Origin: Tuctoria greenei
Taxonomy: Eukaryota > Streptophyta > Magnoliopsida > Poales > Poaceae
Direction of reading: 5' to 3'
Assembly: GCA_036927565.1 (NCBI GenBank)
Contig: JAYESD010000111.1
Location: 93,078 to 157,077 of the forward strand
DNA: 64,000 nt
Translations under genes and position numbers: made by a program
Notes under the pieces: generated by a model
What the model saw: the letters and a program-made list of their open reading frames with translations, nothing else
What the model was told of the DNA's origin: nothing
Database searches by the model: none
Shown: positions 53,752 through 64,000 of the stretch, in pieces
Layout of the letters: each line of letters starts with the position of its first letter
How positions within the stretch are numbered: the stretch's first letter is position 1

Positions 53752-55101
53752 TTATCTTCTGAGATAACATGGGATCCAATAGGCTCGATCTCCAGCTTTT
53801 AGCAAATATGCTTGACATTTTTTTTTGACATATCTCATATCTGCCTTCCTTGACTTGTTCAATTTATGGAGCTTCACCTCAACCTTCTTGCAAGAGCCAA
53901 AGATGGCTGCCAAGTACCTCAAAATGCCACTGGGGGGCCCTTTTTGAGGAGGGGATCTAGTGGCGGGAGCAGTCCTCGCATCTCCTCGAGCTCTCCTTGG
54001 AGCCTCTTCACTGGACACCGGAGATAGAGCAGCTTGGACAATGGCTTGGGGAGGCTTCTAGGGCCTCAAAGGGGTGTGCTCCACATCCTTCACGAACTCG
54101 ATCCCCGTGACTTTCTCTACCATAATTATTAGGTATGGTGCATAGCCACAGGATCTGTTCGGTGCGTAGGAGATGTTGACCATATCATTCCAGATATAGT
54201 CAAAGACATCGAACTTTCGATCCTTGCTGATAACCTTCATCAAGGTCCTGTTGAGAACCACAAAGAATGGCTTCATGTTCTTGGTGGAAGGAAGGTTGTA
54301 TTGTAGACGATTTTCATAGAGAAATTTCATCTTGTTCTTCTCCAGGACACCAATATTGTGAACGATCAAGTCATTGATGCTGGAGTCCTCAAGATGCAGC
54401 AATCTTGCAAACTCATCATAAGTTACGGTGTACTTGGATCCATGAGTCATCCAAGTCACCCTTTCCTCCTCATCACTAGCAAAGAAGCATGTGGCATAGA
54501 ACTGAGCAATAATCTCATCATTCCGGTTATATCTGAAGGCAAACATGTCCTTCAGTCCATGTCTAGCTGCAACTTCCACAACTTCATCAAAAGCACCACA
54601 ACTCTTTCTCGCAAAGTGATTCCAGTCAATCCATTGGTTGCGAACCACCGGAGTCCTCATGGTAAGGTACACAGAGCTGTGATAGTCAGTGTGAAAGTTG
54701 CTCCAAAATCTGGCATCGGCCGCCTTCTCGGACCGGCTGTAACAGTCCACCATCCTGAGCTTGGAAGCCGTATCGCTTCCCTTGCCATTAAACTTCTCCT
54801 CGGAGGGATCTCTGTTTCCTTGCCTCGAGGCTGCCATCTTTAGAGGGCCGATTGGGTCCGAGGCAATTCCCTTTCCCTTGCCCTTAGCTTGGCGAGAAGC
54901 CGCCGAGCTAGGGCCAGCTGCATCCTTGGCCTTGGACGCAAGCTTTTTGGCTAGAACCTTGCGCCTCACCTGAGGTGGAGAAGGTGCCGGCTCGGAGGGA
55001 TGCTCTTGGCATTTCTTGCCTTGGCCCGTCGAGGACCGAAGCAAAGAGTCTTGGTACAACTCGGCCTCATAATCGAAAATCTCATCGTTGGAGCTCGACA
55101 T
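53752..55101 (-). pseudogene. Sirevirus 2 post-pol ORF (env-like position), nearly intact
   Basis: The first 347 codons are open from the ATG at 55101 (MSSSNDEIFDYEAELYQDSL). Ser/Lys/Pro-rich residues to about 110 precede a conserved globular part (DYHSSVYLTMRTPVVRNQWI, ARHGLKDMFAFRYNRNDEII, EERVTWMTHGSKYTVTYDEF, CGYAPYLIIMVEKVTGIEFV). A TAG at 54060-54058 interrupts PLRP-*-KPPQ. The same frame then continues to 53752 with SSEEAPRRARGDARTA and a Lys-rich helix. A frameshift near 53815 (T run) disturbs the end. Three copies in the window share this domain layout. Function unknown; it could be the plant-retroelement env-like protein. No membrane helix was found. Confidence 0.75.
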
Positions 55102-56050
55102 TGTCCTGAGAGGGAATTATACAATGTATGTATGAGAATTGATGGCAAGGAAGTGCATTGAGTAGTTGGAAATTAGGGTTGAGTTTAGATGAAAAGCGGA
55201 CTTGTCCGATGTTCAGGTAAGGACTTGTCCGGGGGACCAGACTTGTCCGTGCAGGGACCGGACTAGTCTGGTATTCATCACCTCAAATCCTAACTATGAG
55301 ACAAATGGTGTTTCTCAAAGCAAAAATAGCTTAACATAGATGTAATATAGCAAGGAAGCATGTATTAGCTGAAAGGAACTAAGCTATTTGATCCGAAACG
55401 GAAGAAATCAAAGTTTCTCGGGTTTGGAGGGAAATTTACCAAAATTCTTTGATTCTTGATGAAGGAGGAGTTGGAGGTGCGGACAAGTCCATGGTCTTCA
55501 AACCCCTAGAATGGAGTTCGATTTCCACCCAAACTCGAAGGGATTTGATGGAGAACGAAAGAAATTGCCTTGGGAGCACTCGAGCGAGGAGAGAGAGTGT
55601 GAGGTGAGTTGTGAGGATGAAGGAGTTTGGTTTTGGCGGCGGCTAGGGTTATGGAGTCGAAAAATCGGACGAGCCCGTGGTCGGCCGGACTAGTCCGGAC
55701 TACCGGACACTCTGCGGACTAGTCTGCAGTGTGCGAACTAGTCCGGGTAACCACAGACTAGTCTGTGGTCACCAGAACAGAACTGGATAGACCATTTGTA
55801 TATATTCGAAGGTACTTATAGGGAAAATAGGGGCTAAAAGAATCAAACAATCTTGATGAATATGATCAGTAAACATACAACAATCAAGCAATGACCATAA
55901 TTCACCAAGATCAAGTAATTGAAATAGTTTTTTAGAGAAAAATGATAAAGATGATTTTCACAACACATTCAAAATATTTTGAAGAATCCATACAGGTATG
56001 CAAGTTTTCAAGCCACATTCCGAGATTCAAGGATATTTAGTTCATTTCGG
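55102..56050 (-). other. Sirevirus 2 spacer between pol and post-pol ORF
   Basis: It contains palindromes at 55196-55275 and 55678-55775, including CCACAGACTAGTCTGTGG (about 55751-55768), as in Sirevirus 1. On the minus strand CCCTCTCAG|GACA stands directly before the ORF's ATG, the same acceptor-like arrangement as at 37377. Confidence 0.6.
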
Positions 56051-56067
56051 AGTTCACAAAAACGTTT

Positions 56068-58408
56068 TTAATCAAGTGGCTTGGTGAATATATCGGCTAG
56101 TTGTTTTTCGTTGTTGACATGGGAAATGACTATATCTCCTTTCATTGAGTGGTCTCTCAAAAAGTGATGTCGGATGTCTATGTGTTTGTTCCTAGAGTGC
56201 TCAACGGGATTATGGGCAATTTTAGTGGCACTCTCATTATCATAAAGCAACGGTTATACGACTCATATTGTAACCGTAATCCCTTAGAGTTTGTCGCATC
56301 CAAAGAAGTTGTGCACAACAACTTCCGGCTGCAACATACTCCGCTTCGGCCGTTGATAAGGCAATGGGGTTTTGTTTCTTGGTGGACCAAGAAACTAGGG
56401 ATCTACCTAGAAATTGGCATGTACTGGAGGTACTTTTTCTATCTACTTTGCATCCGGCATAATCTGCATCGGAGTGTCCAATGAGATTGAATTTAGAACC
56501 TTTAGGATACCAAAGGGCTAGGTTGGGTGTATGAACTAAATACCGCAAGATTCTTTTTACAGCTATCAAATGACACTCCTTAGGATTGGCTTGAAATCTT
56601 GCACACAAGCACACACTCAACATAATGTTAGGCCTAGATGCACATAAGTAAGGTAGGGATCCAATCATGGAGCAATATACCTTTTGATCCACGCTTGGTC
56701 CGTCTTCATTGAGATCCAAGTGTCCATTTGTTGCCATGGGAGTCTTTATGGGTTTCGCCTTGTCCATTCCAAACATCTTGAGTATGTCTTGAGTATACTT
56801 GGTTTTTCTTATGAACGTCCCCTCCTTTTGTTGCCTCACTTGGAACCCCAAGAAGTATTTCAGCTCTTCCATCATAGACATTTCAAACCTATCTGTCACA
56901 ATCTTATTAAATTCTTCACAGAAAGATTTGTTAGTTGAACCAAAAATGATATCATCAACATGAATTTGGCAAACAAAGAGATCATTGTCAAAATGTTTCG
57001 GGAATAATGTATAATCATCTTTGCCAATTTTAAAACCATTTTCAATCAAGAAATCTCTAAGGCACTCATACAAGGTTCTAGGAGCTTGTTTGAGGCCATA
57101 GAGAGCTTTACGCAGTTTGAACACGTGGTCGGGGAACTCTTGATCTTCGATTCTGGGGGGTTGCTCCACGTACACCTCCTCCTTGATTGGTCCGTTGAGG
57201 AAGGAGCTTTTCACATCCATTTGATAGAGCTTGAAATCATGGTGAGTAGCATATGCAAGTAATATTCTAACAGATTCAAGCCTAGCTACGGGAGCAAAGG
57301 TTTCGTCGAAATCCAAACCTTCGACTTGTGAATACCCTTTGGCCACAAGTCGTGCCTTGTTCCTTGTCACTGCCCCGTGTTCGTCTTGCTTGTTGTGGAA
57401 GACCCATTTGTTGCCGACGACGTTGAACTTGGGTCTTTTGACTAGTTCCCACACCTCGTTTCGTTTGAAGTTGTTCAATTCTTCTTGCATTGCCACCACC
57501 CAATCCGAATCATTCAATGCATCCTCAATCCTGCGCGGTTCCAAAAAGGATACAAAAGAGTAATGTTCACAAAAAATAGCAATTCGAAATATAGTAGTTA
57601 CTCCCTTTTGGATGTCCCCGATTATGTTGTCGACAGGGTGATCTCTTTGGGCGCATTGGTGTACTCTTGGGTGTGGCACTTGTGGTCTTAAGTCTTCATG
57701 GTCATCTTCTACTCCCCCTAGATGGTTGTCCTCATTTGTGTGTTGATCATCTTCGTCTTCTTGAGGTTGATCTAGTGTAGAAGCTCCCCCTTGATCTATT
57801 ACCTCCACTTGTGGTTCATCTTCTTCATTTGGAGGTGGCGCTTGTGGTCGAACATCGCCCAACACCATTCTTCTTAATGCCTGATATGGAGCTTCTTCTC
57901 TATCTAGCACACATTGATCAACTTGCTCTTCTAGAGAGCCGTTAGTTTCATCGAACACTACGTCACGTGTAACTTCAACAAGTCCGAAGACCTTATTGAA
58001 GACACGATAGGCGTAAGAGTTCAAATCGTAGCCAAGCAAGAAACCTTCATCGGACTTCGAAGCGAACTTTGAAGTCCTAGGTCTCTTGTTCAAGATATAG
58101 CATTTAGAACTAAAAACACGAAAATAGGAAATATTAGGTTTGTTATCCGTGAGTAGCTCATATGATGTATTCTTGAGTAGGCAATGAAGATAGAGTCGGT
58201 TTATGGCGTGACAAGCGGTGTTGACCGCTTCATCCCAAAACCGATCCGATGTCTTGTACTCACCAAACATTGTCCTCGCCATCTCTATGAGGGTTCGGTT
58301 CTTCCTTTCGACTACTCCGTTTTCTTGAGGTGAGTATGGTGCTGAAAACTCATGTTTGATGCCCTCTTCGTCTAGGTACTCCTCAACTTAAGTGTTCTTG
58401 AACTCCGT
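56068..58408 (-). pseudogene. Sirevirus 2 pol: integrase end, RT and RNase H
   Basis: The main open frame is 58282-56240 (680 codons). It carries DRFWDEAVNTACHAINRLYL (integrase C-terminal), a long acidic linker, then RT (AMQEELNNFKRNEVWELV, ARLVAKGYSQVEGLDFDETF, YQMDVKSSFLNGPIKEEVYV). The active box is QIHVDDIIFGST and RNase H reads VDRKSTSSTCQFLGRSLVSW and STAEAEYVAAGSCCAQLLWM. A frameshift at about 56248 and continuation in 56250-56068 give NESATKIAHNPVEHSR and EKQLADIFTKPLD. Upstream, the integrase core segment (APYSPQENGVVERKNRT, about 58345-58295) is in frame but preceded by a TAA near 58388. At 58409 foreign sequence begins. Confidence 0.88.
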
Positions 58409-61400
58409 TGTAAAAGCCCGCTTTTCGGAAGAACAAAAACACAAAAATGCGAACTTAAAAATTTTGAAAGTGGACTTGGAGTTCCAAACTCACATGAAGC
58501 ATATGAGTTAACCAATGTTCACTAAATATAGGAACTTGTTAAAATTTTACATATAGAACATGGTTGCTAATGTATAATAGAACTTAAGGTGTAAAATCCT
58601 TAATTTTCAAGTATTCACATTTTCAATGAAAAATTAAAGGAGAAAAGAAAACAAAATATAGAGAAAGAAAAAGGAATTATTCCAACCCTAAAATGGGACA
58701 TTCAAAAATTCAAATCAAGCTACTGTCCAAACTAGGTTCACATGAAGATTTGAGATGCCAAATAGATGCCCCATATATCAAATAGCCCCCTGCAAAAATT
58801 AAGAATTTTTGAAGCACGATTACTATTTAATACACTGTGTAGATTGAAATGCCTTTTAATTCAAATTCAAAATTTAATTTCAAATGAACTTTAAGTTTAA
58901 TTTATAAAAAGTGGAGAAATGAAATAAAAAAATAAAATCAAATAAATGGTTTAGTACTCATGGCACATTTAAAAGGATATGGAGAAAGGTTACCGCGATG
59001 GACTTATGGGTGAATTCAAATTTGAAATTTGAATTTCAAAAATAAAATTCATAAATTCTTAATTTGAATTCATATATGGATTCTCCATATTGTCATTAGC
59101 AACCCTGCCAAGTTGGAATATTTATAGAGCATGTTTGTCAACTGAAAATGAATTTACAAGAAAAGATAGGAAAAGGTGGGCCCCATCGGTAAGCTGCTCA
59201 ATAGATGGAGATATTTTGCATCTGGAATGAAGTGGATAATGGAAAAATTGGAGTGGGTCCCACAGGTCATTCTTACCCCAGCTATAGAAACTCAAGTTCT
59301 CTTCCTCTTCACGTATGTGCCACTGTTCTGCCTCCCTTCGGTTGTCCTTGCAATCGCGTTCCTCTGCTCCCGACCTGACCCATCGCGCCGGCCGTGCTTC
59401 CTCACCGGCGCCGCCCCCACAGCACCATGCCTCCCTCCGGCGCCCAACACCGGTCGTGCTCCACTAACCCCCACAGCGCCAGCTCGCCTTCCCTGCTGCT
59501 GCACCGGCCGCCTCCTCGTCTCCCAGGCCGCTTGCGCTCCTGGCCCTGCTCGAATCCACGTCGCGCCTATGCGCCGCTTGACCTGGCCACTCTATTGCCC
59601 CGCGCGCCTCCTCCCCTGACCGACGGCCGCCTCTGCTCCTGCGCCCCACACTGGCGTCGGCTCGCCTCCAGTCGTGTCTCTCCCTGCCTGCACGCGCCAC
59701 TCCATTGTCGCGCCTCCCTGGTGCCCAGCCGCGCCACTCCACCTCTGCCGCGTCGCGCAACCGCGCCCCAACCCGACGGTCCGCACTACGACGCCGGCCA
59801 CATGCCGCCCATGTGCACCAGCACTGGTCCTGCCCGTTTGCCGTGCGCCGGCCTCTCCTCCGCGTCGCGTCCCCGCCATTGGCCCAGCTCCCCGCGTCTT
59901 CTGCCCTTGCTGCTGTCCGCGCCATGGCTGCACCGCCAGTCTGCTCCTCCCTCTGGATTCAGCACGACACCCCATCTTCTGCCCATCGCCTTCAATGTGA
60001 CATTCCGTGCCGTGGCTATGTCCTGGAAGCAAAGCAAGTTATGAATGAGATGCACAGGATTCGGGAACACACCTTTGAAACAATGGTAACTGGTCCAAGT
60101 TTAGCTCTGATTTTGCAAGATTGATTGGATCAGTGACTGCAGCTAATGTGTTCGATGAAATGTTTACAAGGAAAGAACCAACTTTGTTGATGTTCAGAGA
60201 TGGTCTGTGATGGAGGGGTAGGATGATATTGCAACAGACAAGCCTAAGTGCCAAGATACCCTTTGAATGATGATGAAGCGACGAAATCAAGTTCACACCC
60301 AAGATATTCGGTGAAATGCCTACAAGGTGAGCCTTGACCTGAAATGCCTTGCTTGATGCCCCGAAGTCCGTTCATGGTGACCACTAATGGTACTCATGTG
60401 TCGTCAAGCCGTACGACCATTATCCGCATTGATATCATTCCTATAGAAATCCCCAAGTTGACCTTCTTTGTCGTTTGTATCACGTTGGCCTGTCCGTGCA
60501 TGCTCGTGATGCTCCACCATGAGCCGCGTCGACGTCGTTGACCACGTGACGTCGTTGTGACGCTCCGAGCCGTCATCGTGCCCTGGCATCGAGATGAAGA
60601 ATGCTTGTGATGTGTGTCGTGTTGGAACACAAGCATGACTCGTCTGACAATGGTTGTCAATCAAAATTAGGTTTTAATCGATGTGAGGGTGATCGAGTCC
60701 TAGGTATAGCCAAGGTGCTCGATAAAATGCCTTCCAGGTCAAACCAAGGTGGTTGATGATCACCGATGACCTGTGGTTGAGTAATGCGAGAACGTTGCGA
60801 CCGACAAGGAAAACTAGACCAAGGGAAACCTTGGATAAGAGTTTCTTGTTCATGTCGATGCTGTTTCCTTACCGTCCGCAGAATTGCTTAACTAGGTGTG
60901 TCGTTTCATCGACGACAGGTTCGTCGAGTCGCTTGCCGACGATCGAGTCATCACTAACCTTGTGACTCATAAGGTGGTGTTCGGGATTCCGCTCATCACC
61001 ATGGACGAGTCCGGGTCAATGTGAACGTTGACGAGATGATCTTCCCGAAATGGCAAAACACGTCGTCGCTACATAGTAATGCATTATGTTCAAGTTCCAG
61101 GAGTTCACTGAGCTCATTTGGAAAATCTTGCAAAGGACACTGCAATAGTGTCATGTAAGAACTTGGACAATGTTTGCGAAGATTGTCATAGCGACCGATT
61201 TACCTAAAGGTCCTTTGAACGTGTCTTGATACTCACGTTAGGTTAGCAGTGCTTGCGATGACTCTTTGAGTCCAAGCAATGCCGATCTCACTTCTTTTCC
61301 ATGTGTCGCTAGGGTTTCACGTCGATTCATCCCAATTCAACACCCTGCAACCACACTTGTCACTTAATTAGGTTTACTCCTTAGTGAGTTTGTATAACTT

Positions 61401-63374
61401 CATTGGTCGACTTGTAAGTCCCAACCTTCTTTATTGCACAATTCACCCATGCTTTAAGCTTTCAATAACCCCCTTGATTCCTTAGTCATTCTTACACTAT
61501 TTAGTCCAACACTTCCACACCAGTCAGTCTCAGCTTTGTCGAGTGGCATAGCTCCAGGTGTTAAGTGAATAATGGCAATACATGCTTTCTTTGCACCTGT
61601 CAATTGACAACTCGACACTACTATGACCACTTGAGCTATCCATAGTTTCTCCACCCATCTAAGACATATCTAATCTTCCTAGTCAAGCCTCTTCTTCTTA
61701 AGGCTTTTACAACTCGTCGAGTCCATTATTAGATTACCTTAATTACTTATATGCATATCATGTCGATAGGAATGTGATGATAGGTGATCAACGAGAAGTT
61801 TCTCTTGGAGGAGAATGCCGAGGAGTTCAAAATTCAAGATTCCATGGCGGATTCTCTGGAAGAAGACCAAGCCATAACAACTGACATTTCTATAGAGTCG
61901 CAAACAAGGCAAGCCCCAGTTTTAATTTAAGTTCCTTACAGTGTGTTTCCAGTTTTCATTCACCTTACGTCTTTAGATGTTTGTGCATTACGTTTACGGT
62001 GTTTGACATCCACTTGCATGACCCACAAATCCCATGGAGTATTGGGTAGGTCTACAGCCCGGTGAGTAGAAACTGCCATGCTTATGTTCATAGGAATCCG
62101 GTAGAAGTCGAGTAGTTGGAATCTACTCGCGAGATAGGATTTTACCACATGAGATGAATTGGATGAATAAATGGTTTATGAATATGAAATTGAGACCGAG
62201 CAGCGGGTAGGATGCAGCGAGACTTGGTCTCACGTGCGTAGCCCTGCTTGTGTCGATTGAGGACCGATTAGTGTGCGGCCCCACTGGACAAGCTTGAATT
62301 ATAACGGTAACATACTAGAGAAATGGGCTCCAGCAAACTGACGTAGCTTGATACTGGTTTGTCGAGGCATACCATTCCGTTTTATAGGCGTAGGTTGAGG
62401 GAAGCAAGGTGTAAATCAGATGGTGGGCACGTCAGAGTACACCCCACGCAGTGACCTCCTGCTCGTGACGGATTGACCGGTTCGTCATTCGAGTGTTTGG
62501 TGAAAGGTGGCCATATATGACTAGTACTGAAGTGCTATGTAGGTACTGCTGTAAGTACTCGCTGGCGCTTCCGAAAGTGCGTATGTGTCGTGTTGACCGG
62601 GTGTGTCCTGATTGCAATCATCATCCCTCGCGGTAATAGAGTACCACTTGTTCACTGTGTCGTGACGTAGTAAATACTGAAGAAGTCAGGAGAATACGAT
62701 GTATTGAATTACAATTGCTTTGCAACCTTGTATGACTTAGAGATAGTACAATTAAAAGTTTATAGTTTCCCCATACTTTACCTCTAATAGCATTATGTGC
62801 TTTGTGCATGTCATACCATCGACAAAGCGTTTCTTGTTTGATTGTGGAGTATATGATGTGCCATGCCTGAAGAATGTCATGTGCCATTTAAAACATGATT
62901 ATAAGGATCCACTTGTAGGCGTGTCCTTTATGCTATTCCTTACCTATGCTTAGTATTCAAACCTGCATGTGTCTAGTGAGACGGGTTAGTCTTGCTGAGC
63001 CTTATGCTCATGTTTTTGCTTTAACGATTTTTGAAGGTATTAGATTTATTTCTGCTGTTCAGGTTGTACATGAGACCTCGAGGTGTCGAGATGAATCTCA
63101 TGTGAACCACGCCGCTGCTAAATATTCTTCGTGTTGCTAGTGATAAGCATCCTAGGGCATGGACGTCTCCTCTCCTGCTTGGTTAAATGAGAGTATGAGT
63201 ATGTATTTCCACTGCGTGTGTACCACTGTTGTACACTCTTTTGTAAACTCTTCTTATTGTGAAATTAAAACTTTATAAGTTTTGGTTTCCTTTTCGTGTG
63301 TGCTGTTAGGTGCCGCATCGCATGGCACCACCCAATGAGATCCTTGGACGTCGGGACCCCGGTCCCCACAGACA
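58409..63374 (+). repeat. Probable 5-kb 5' LTR of another Tekay/Del-like gypsy element
   Basis: Copia integrase text stops exactly at a TGTAAAAGCCCGCTTTTCGG start. About 4.96 kb later GTCCCCACAGACA is followed directly by TGGTATCAGAGC. TG...CA ends, a start like other long Tekay/Del LTRs (TGTAA...CCCG) and the Met-tRNA primer site support a very long LTR. The expected target duplication is TCCGT (58404-58408) at its far, off-window end. It includes a GC-rich block (59330-60000) and many short ORFs without support. Confidence 0.6.
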
Positions 63375-63386
63375 TGGTATCAGAGC
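63375..63386 (+). other. Primer-binding site, initiator Met-tRNA type
   Basis: TGGTATCAGAGC, immediately after ...CCCACAGACA. Confidence 0.8.
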
Positions 63387-64000
63387 TTCATTAGGAATAG
63401 CACGCTCGAAAAGAGCCTATTTTTGAAAACTCCGAAGTAGTCGAGTGAGGATTAGCTATATGCCCATTAAGGACTATTACTAGTATAAGTTATAAAGGTG
63501 GTGAACTAACTTACTTGTTATGATATTGTGTAATGACATTCCGTCTTCAAGGTAAGAGGTAAGGTACGTCACCGAGAGCGGATCAATCTCGGTAAGCTCT
63601 GCATACGAGGTGCGATATGTGATATTTCCGTGGCTTAGCACGGAAAGTCAATATGAGTCTCTAAAACTTTTCATGTTTTTGAAAACATATGACACGCGGT
63701 ACCCCGGCGTGACACAAAATTAGTGGGAGCCCCCGTCGGGTGGTGCATAACCCGATAGTATGCATCTTTAGAACTATTCATGTTCTATGGAAGCATGCGA
63801 AACACGTATGCCCGAGCGTGTATAAGCCAGTTCGTGCGGGAGTCTTTGCTGTACAGATGTAGTACATCCATGTACCTCGAGACATGACTTCGCTCGAGGG
63901 GGACTCACACCAGAGTCGTATGCATTTACTTTCTATATATTATTATGACTACTTGTCGTGTTTCCCCGTGCCGCCCTTGAGGTGTGAAGGTGTGAAAGGG
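63387..64000 (+). other. Leader of the right-edge gypsy element
   Basis: Non-coding sequence after the primer site up to the window end, with no ORF of note. Two similar stretches (about 63650-63690 and 63765-63800: CTTTTCATGTTTTTGAAAACATATGA against CTATTCATGTTCTATGGAAGCATGCGA) suggest a short local duplication. Gag is expected beyond 64000. Confidence 0.5.

Larger units (their letters stand above)
51568..58408 (-). mobile_element. Sirevirus-type Copia retrotransposon 2 (minus strand, 5' part interrupted)
   Basis: Reading leftward from 58408: integrase C-terminal half, RT, RNase H, spacer with palindromes, post-pol ORF, multiple polypurine tracts, then the 3' LTR 53116-51568. The left flank GTAAG (51563-51567) should be its target duplication. 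The 5' LTR, gag and protease are beyond an insertion at 58409. It is better preserved than Sirevirus 1: RT and most of RNase H are one open frame. Confidence 0.88.

Noticed and set aside
59394..60070. Pro/Arg/Ala-rich ORFs of 90-216 codons on both strands
   Set aside because: Long frames are expected in GC-rich DNA. No domain, no start context and no splice logic were seen.

Overview
The window is nuclear DNA of a flowering plant, most probably a grass (Poaceae). It holds one intron-bearing host gene with plant GT-AG introns, set in a dense mass of nested LTR retrotransposons of plant lineages (CRM-like and Tekay chromoviruses, Tat, Athila-like, Sirevirus-type Copia and a small Copia). I cannot name the species. 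No rRNA, tRNA, CRISPR array or bacterial operon was seen.

Layout. 1-4630: left part of a minus-strand Ty3/gypsy element, probably CRM-like, with an 861-bp-class LTR, primer site, leader and a gag-protease-RT frame that stays open for more than 820 codons to the window edge. 5390-12306: a decayed minus-strand Tat element with gag, protease, RT, two RNase H modules, integrase and 5' LTR. 13404-19187: the host gene, a 14-exon nucleobase-ascorbate transporter (NAT/NCS2 family, 533 aa). Every exon keeps frame, although intron 8 carries a shortened Copia element (15141-17838) with long poly-C runs.

20151-40995 is a three-level nest, each level closed by its own 5-bp target-site duplication. A Tat-like solo LTR (ACAAC) was entered by a Sirevirus-type Copia element (20767-40515, ACAAG). 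The 5' LTR of that element was entered by a Tekay chromovirus (21672-30353, GAGCC). The Tekay element has lost RT and RNase H by an in-frame deletion that fuses protease to integrase. 40996-44413 holds Athila-like LTR modules and leader. 44414-46120 is an LTR plus leader of the same family as the left-edge element, in the opposite orientation. From about 46121 the sequence jumps back into the Sirevirus post-pol ORF and repeats the 38-43 kb segment up to 51567, so there is a segmental duplication. A second Sirevirus (51568-58408, minus) sits in that copy. Its integrase is interrupted by what looks like a roughly 5-kb Tekay/Del-like LTR (58409-63374) followed by a Met-tRNA primer site.

How the parts fit. 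The host gene appears intact and is probably expressed with a TE-enlarged intron. The remainder is transposon strata whose order can be read: Athila-like and Tat LTRs first, then Sirevirus 1, then segmental duplication and, separately, Tekay insertion, then Sirevirus 2, then the 5-kb LTR. The most unusual signal is an array of palindromes of the type CGGACTAGTCCG / CGGACTTGTCCG. It fills the Sirevirus LTRs and the spacer before their post-pol ORF. It also occupies the Tekay (gypsy) LTR together with a shared spacer, which suggests exchange of a regulatory block between two unrelated retrotransposon superfamilies.
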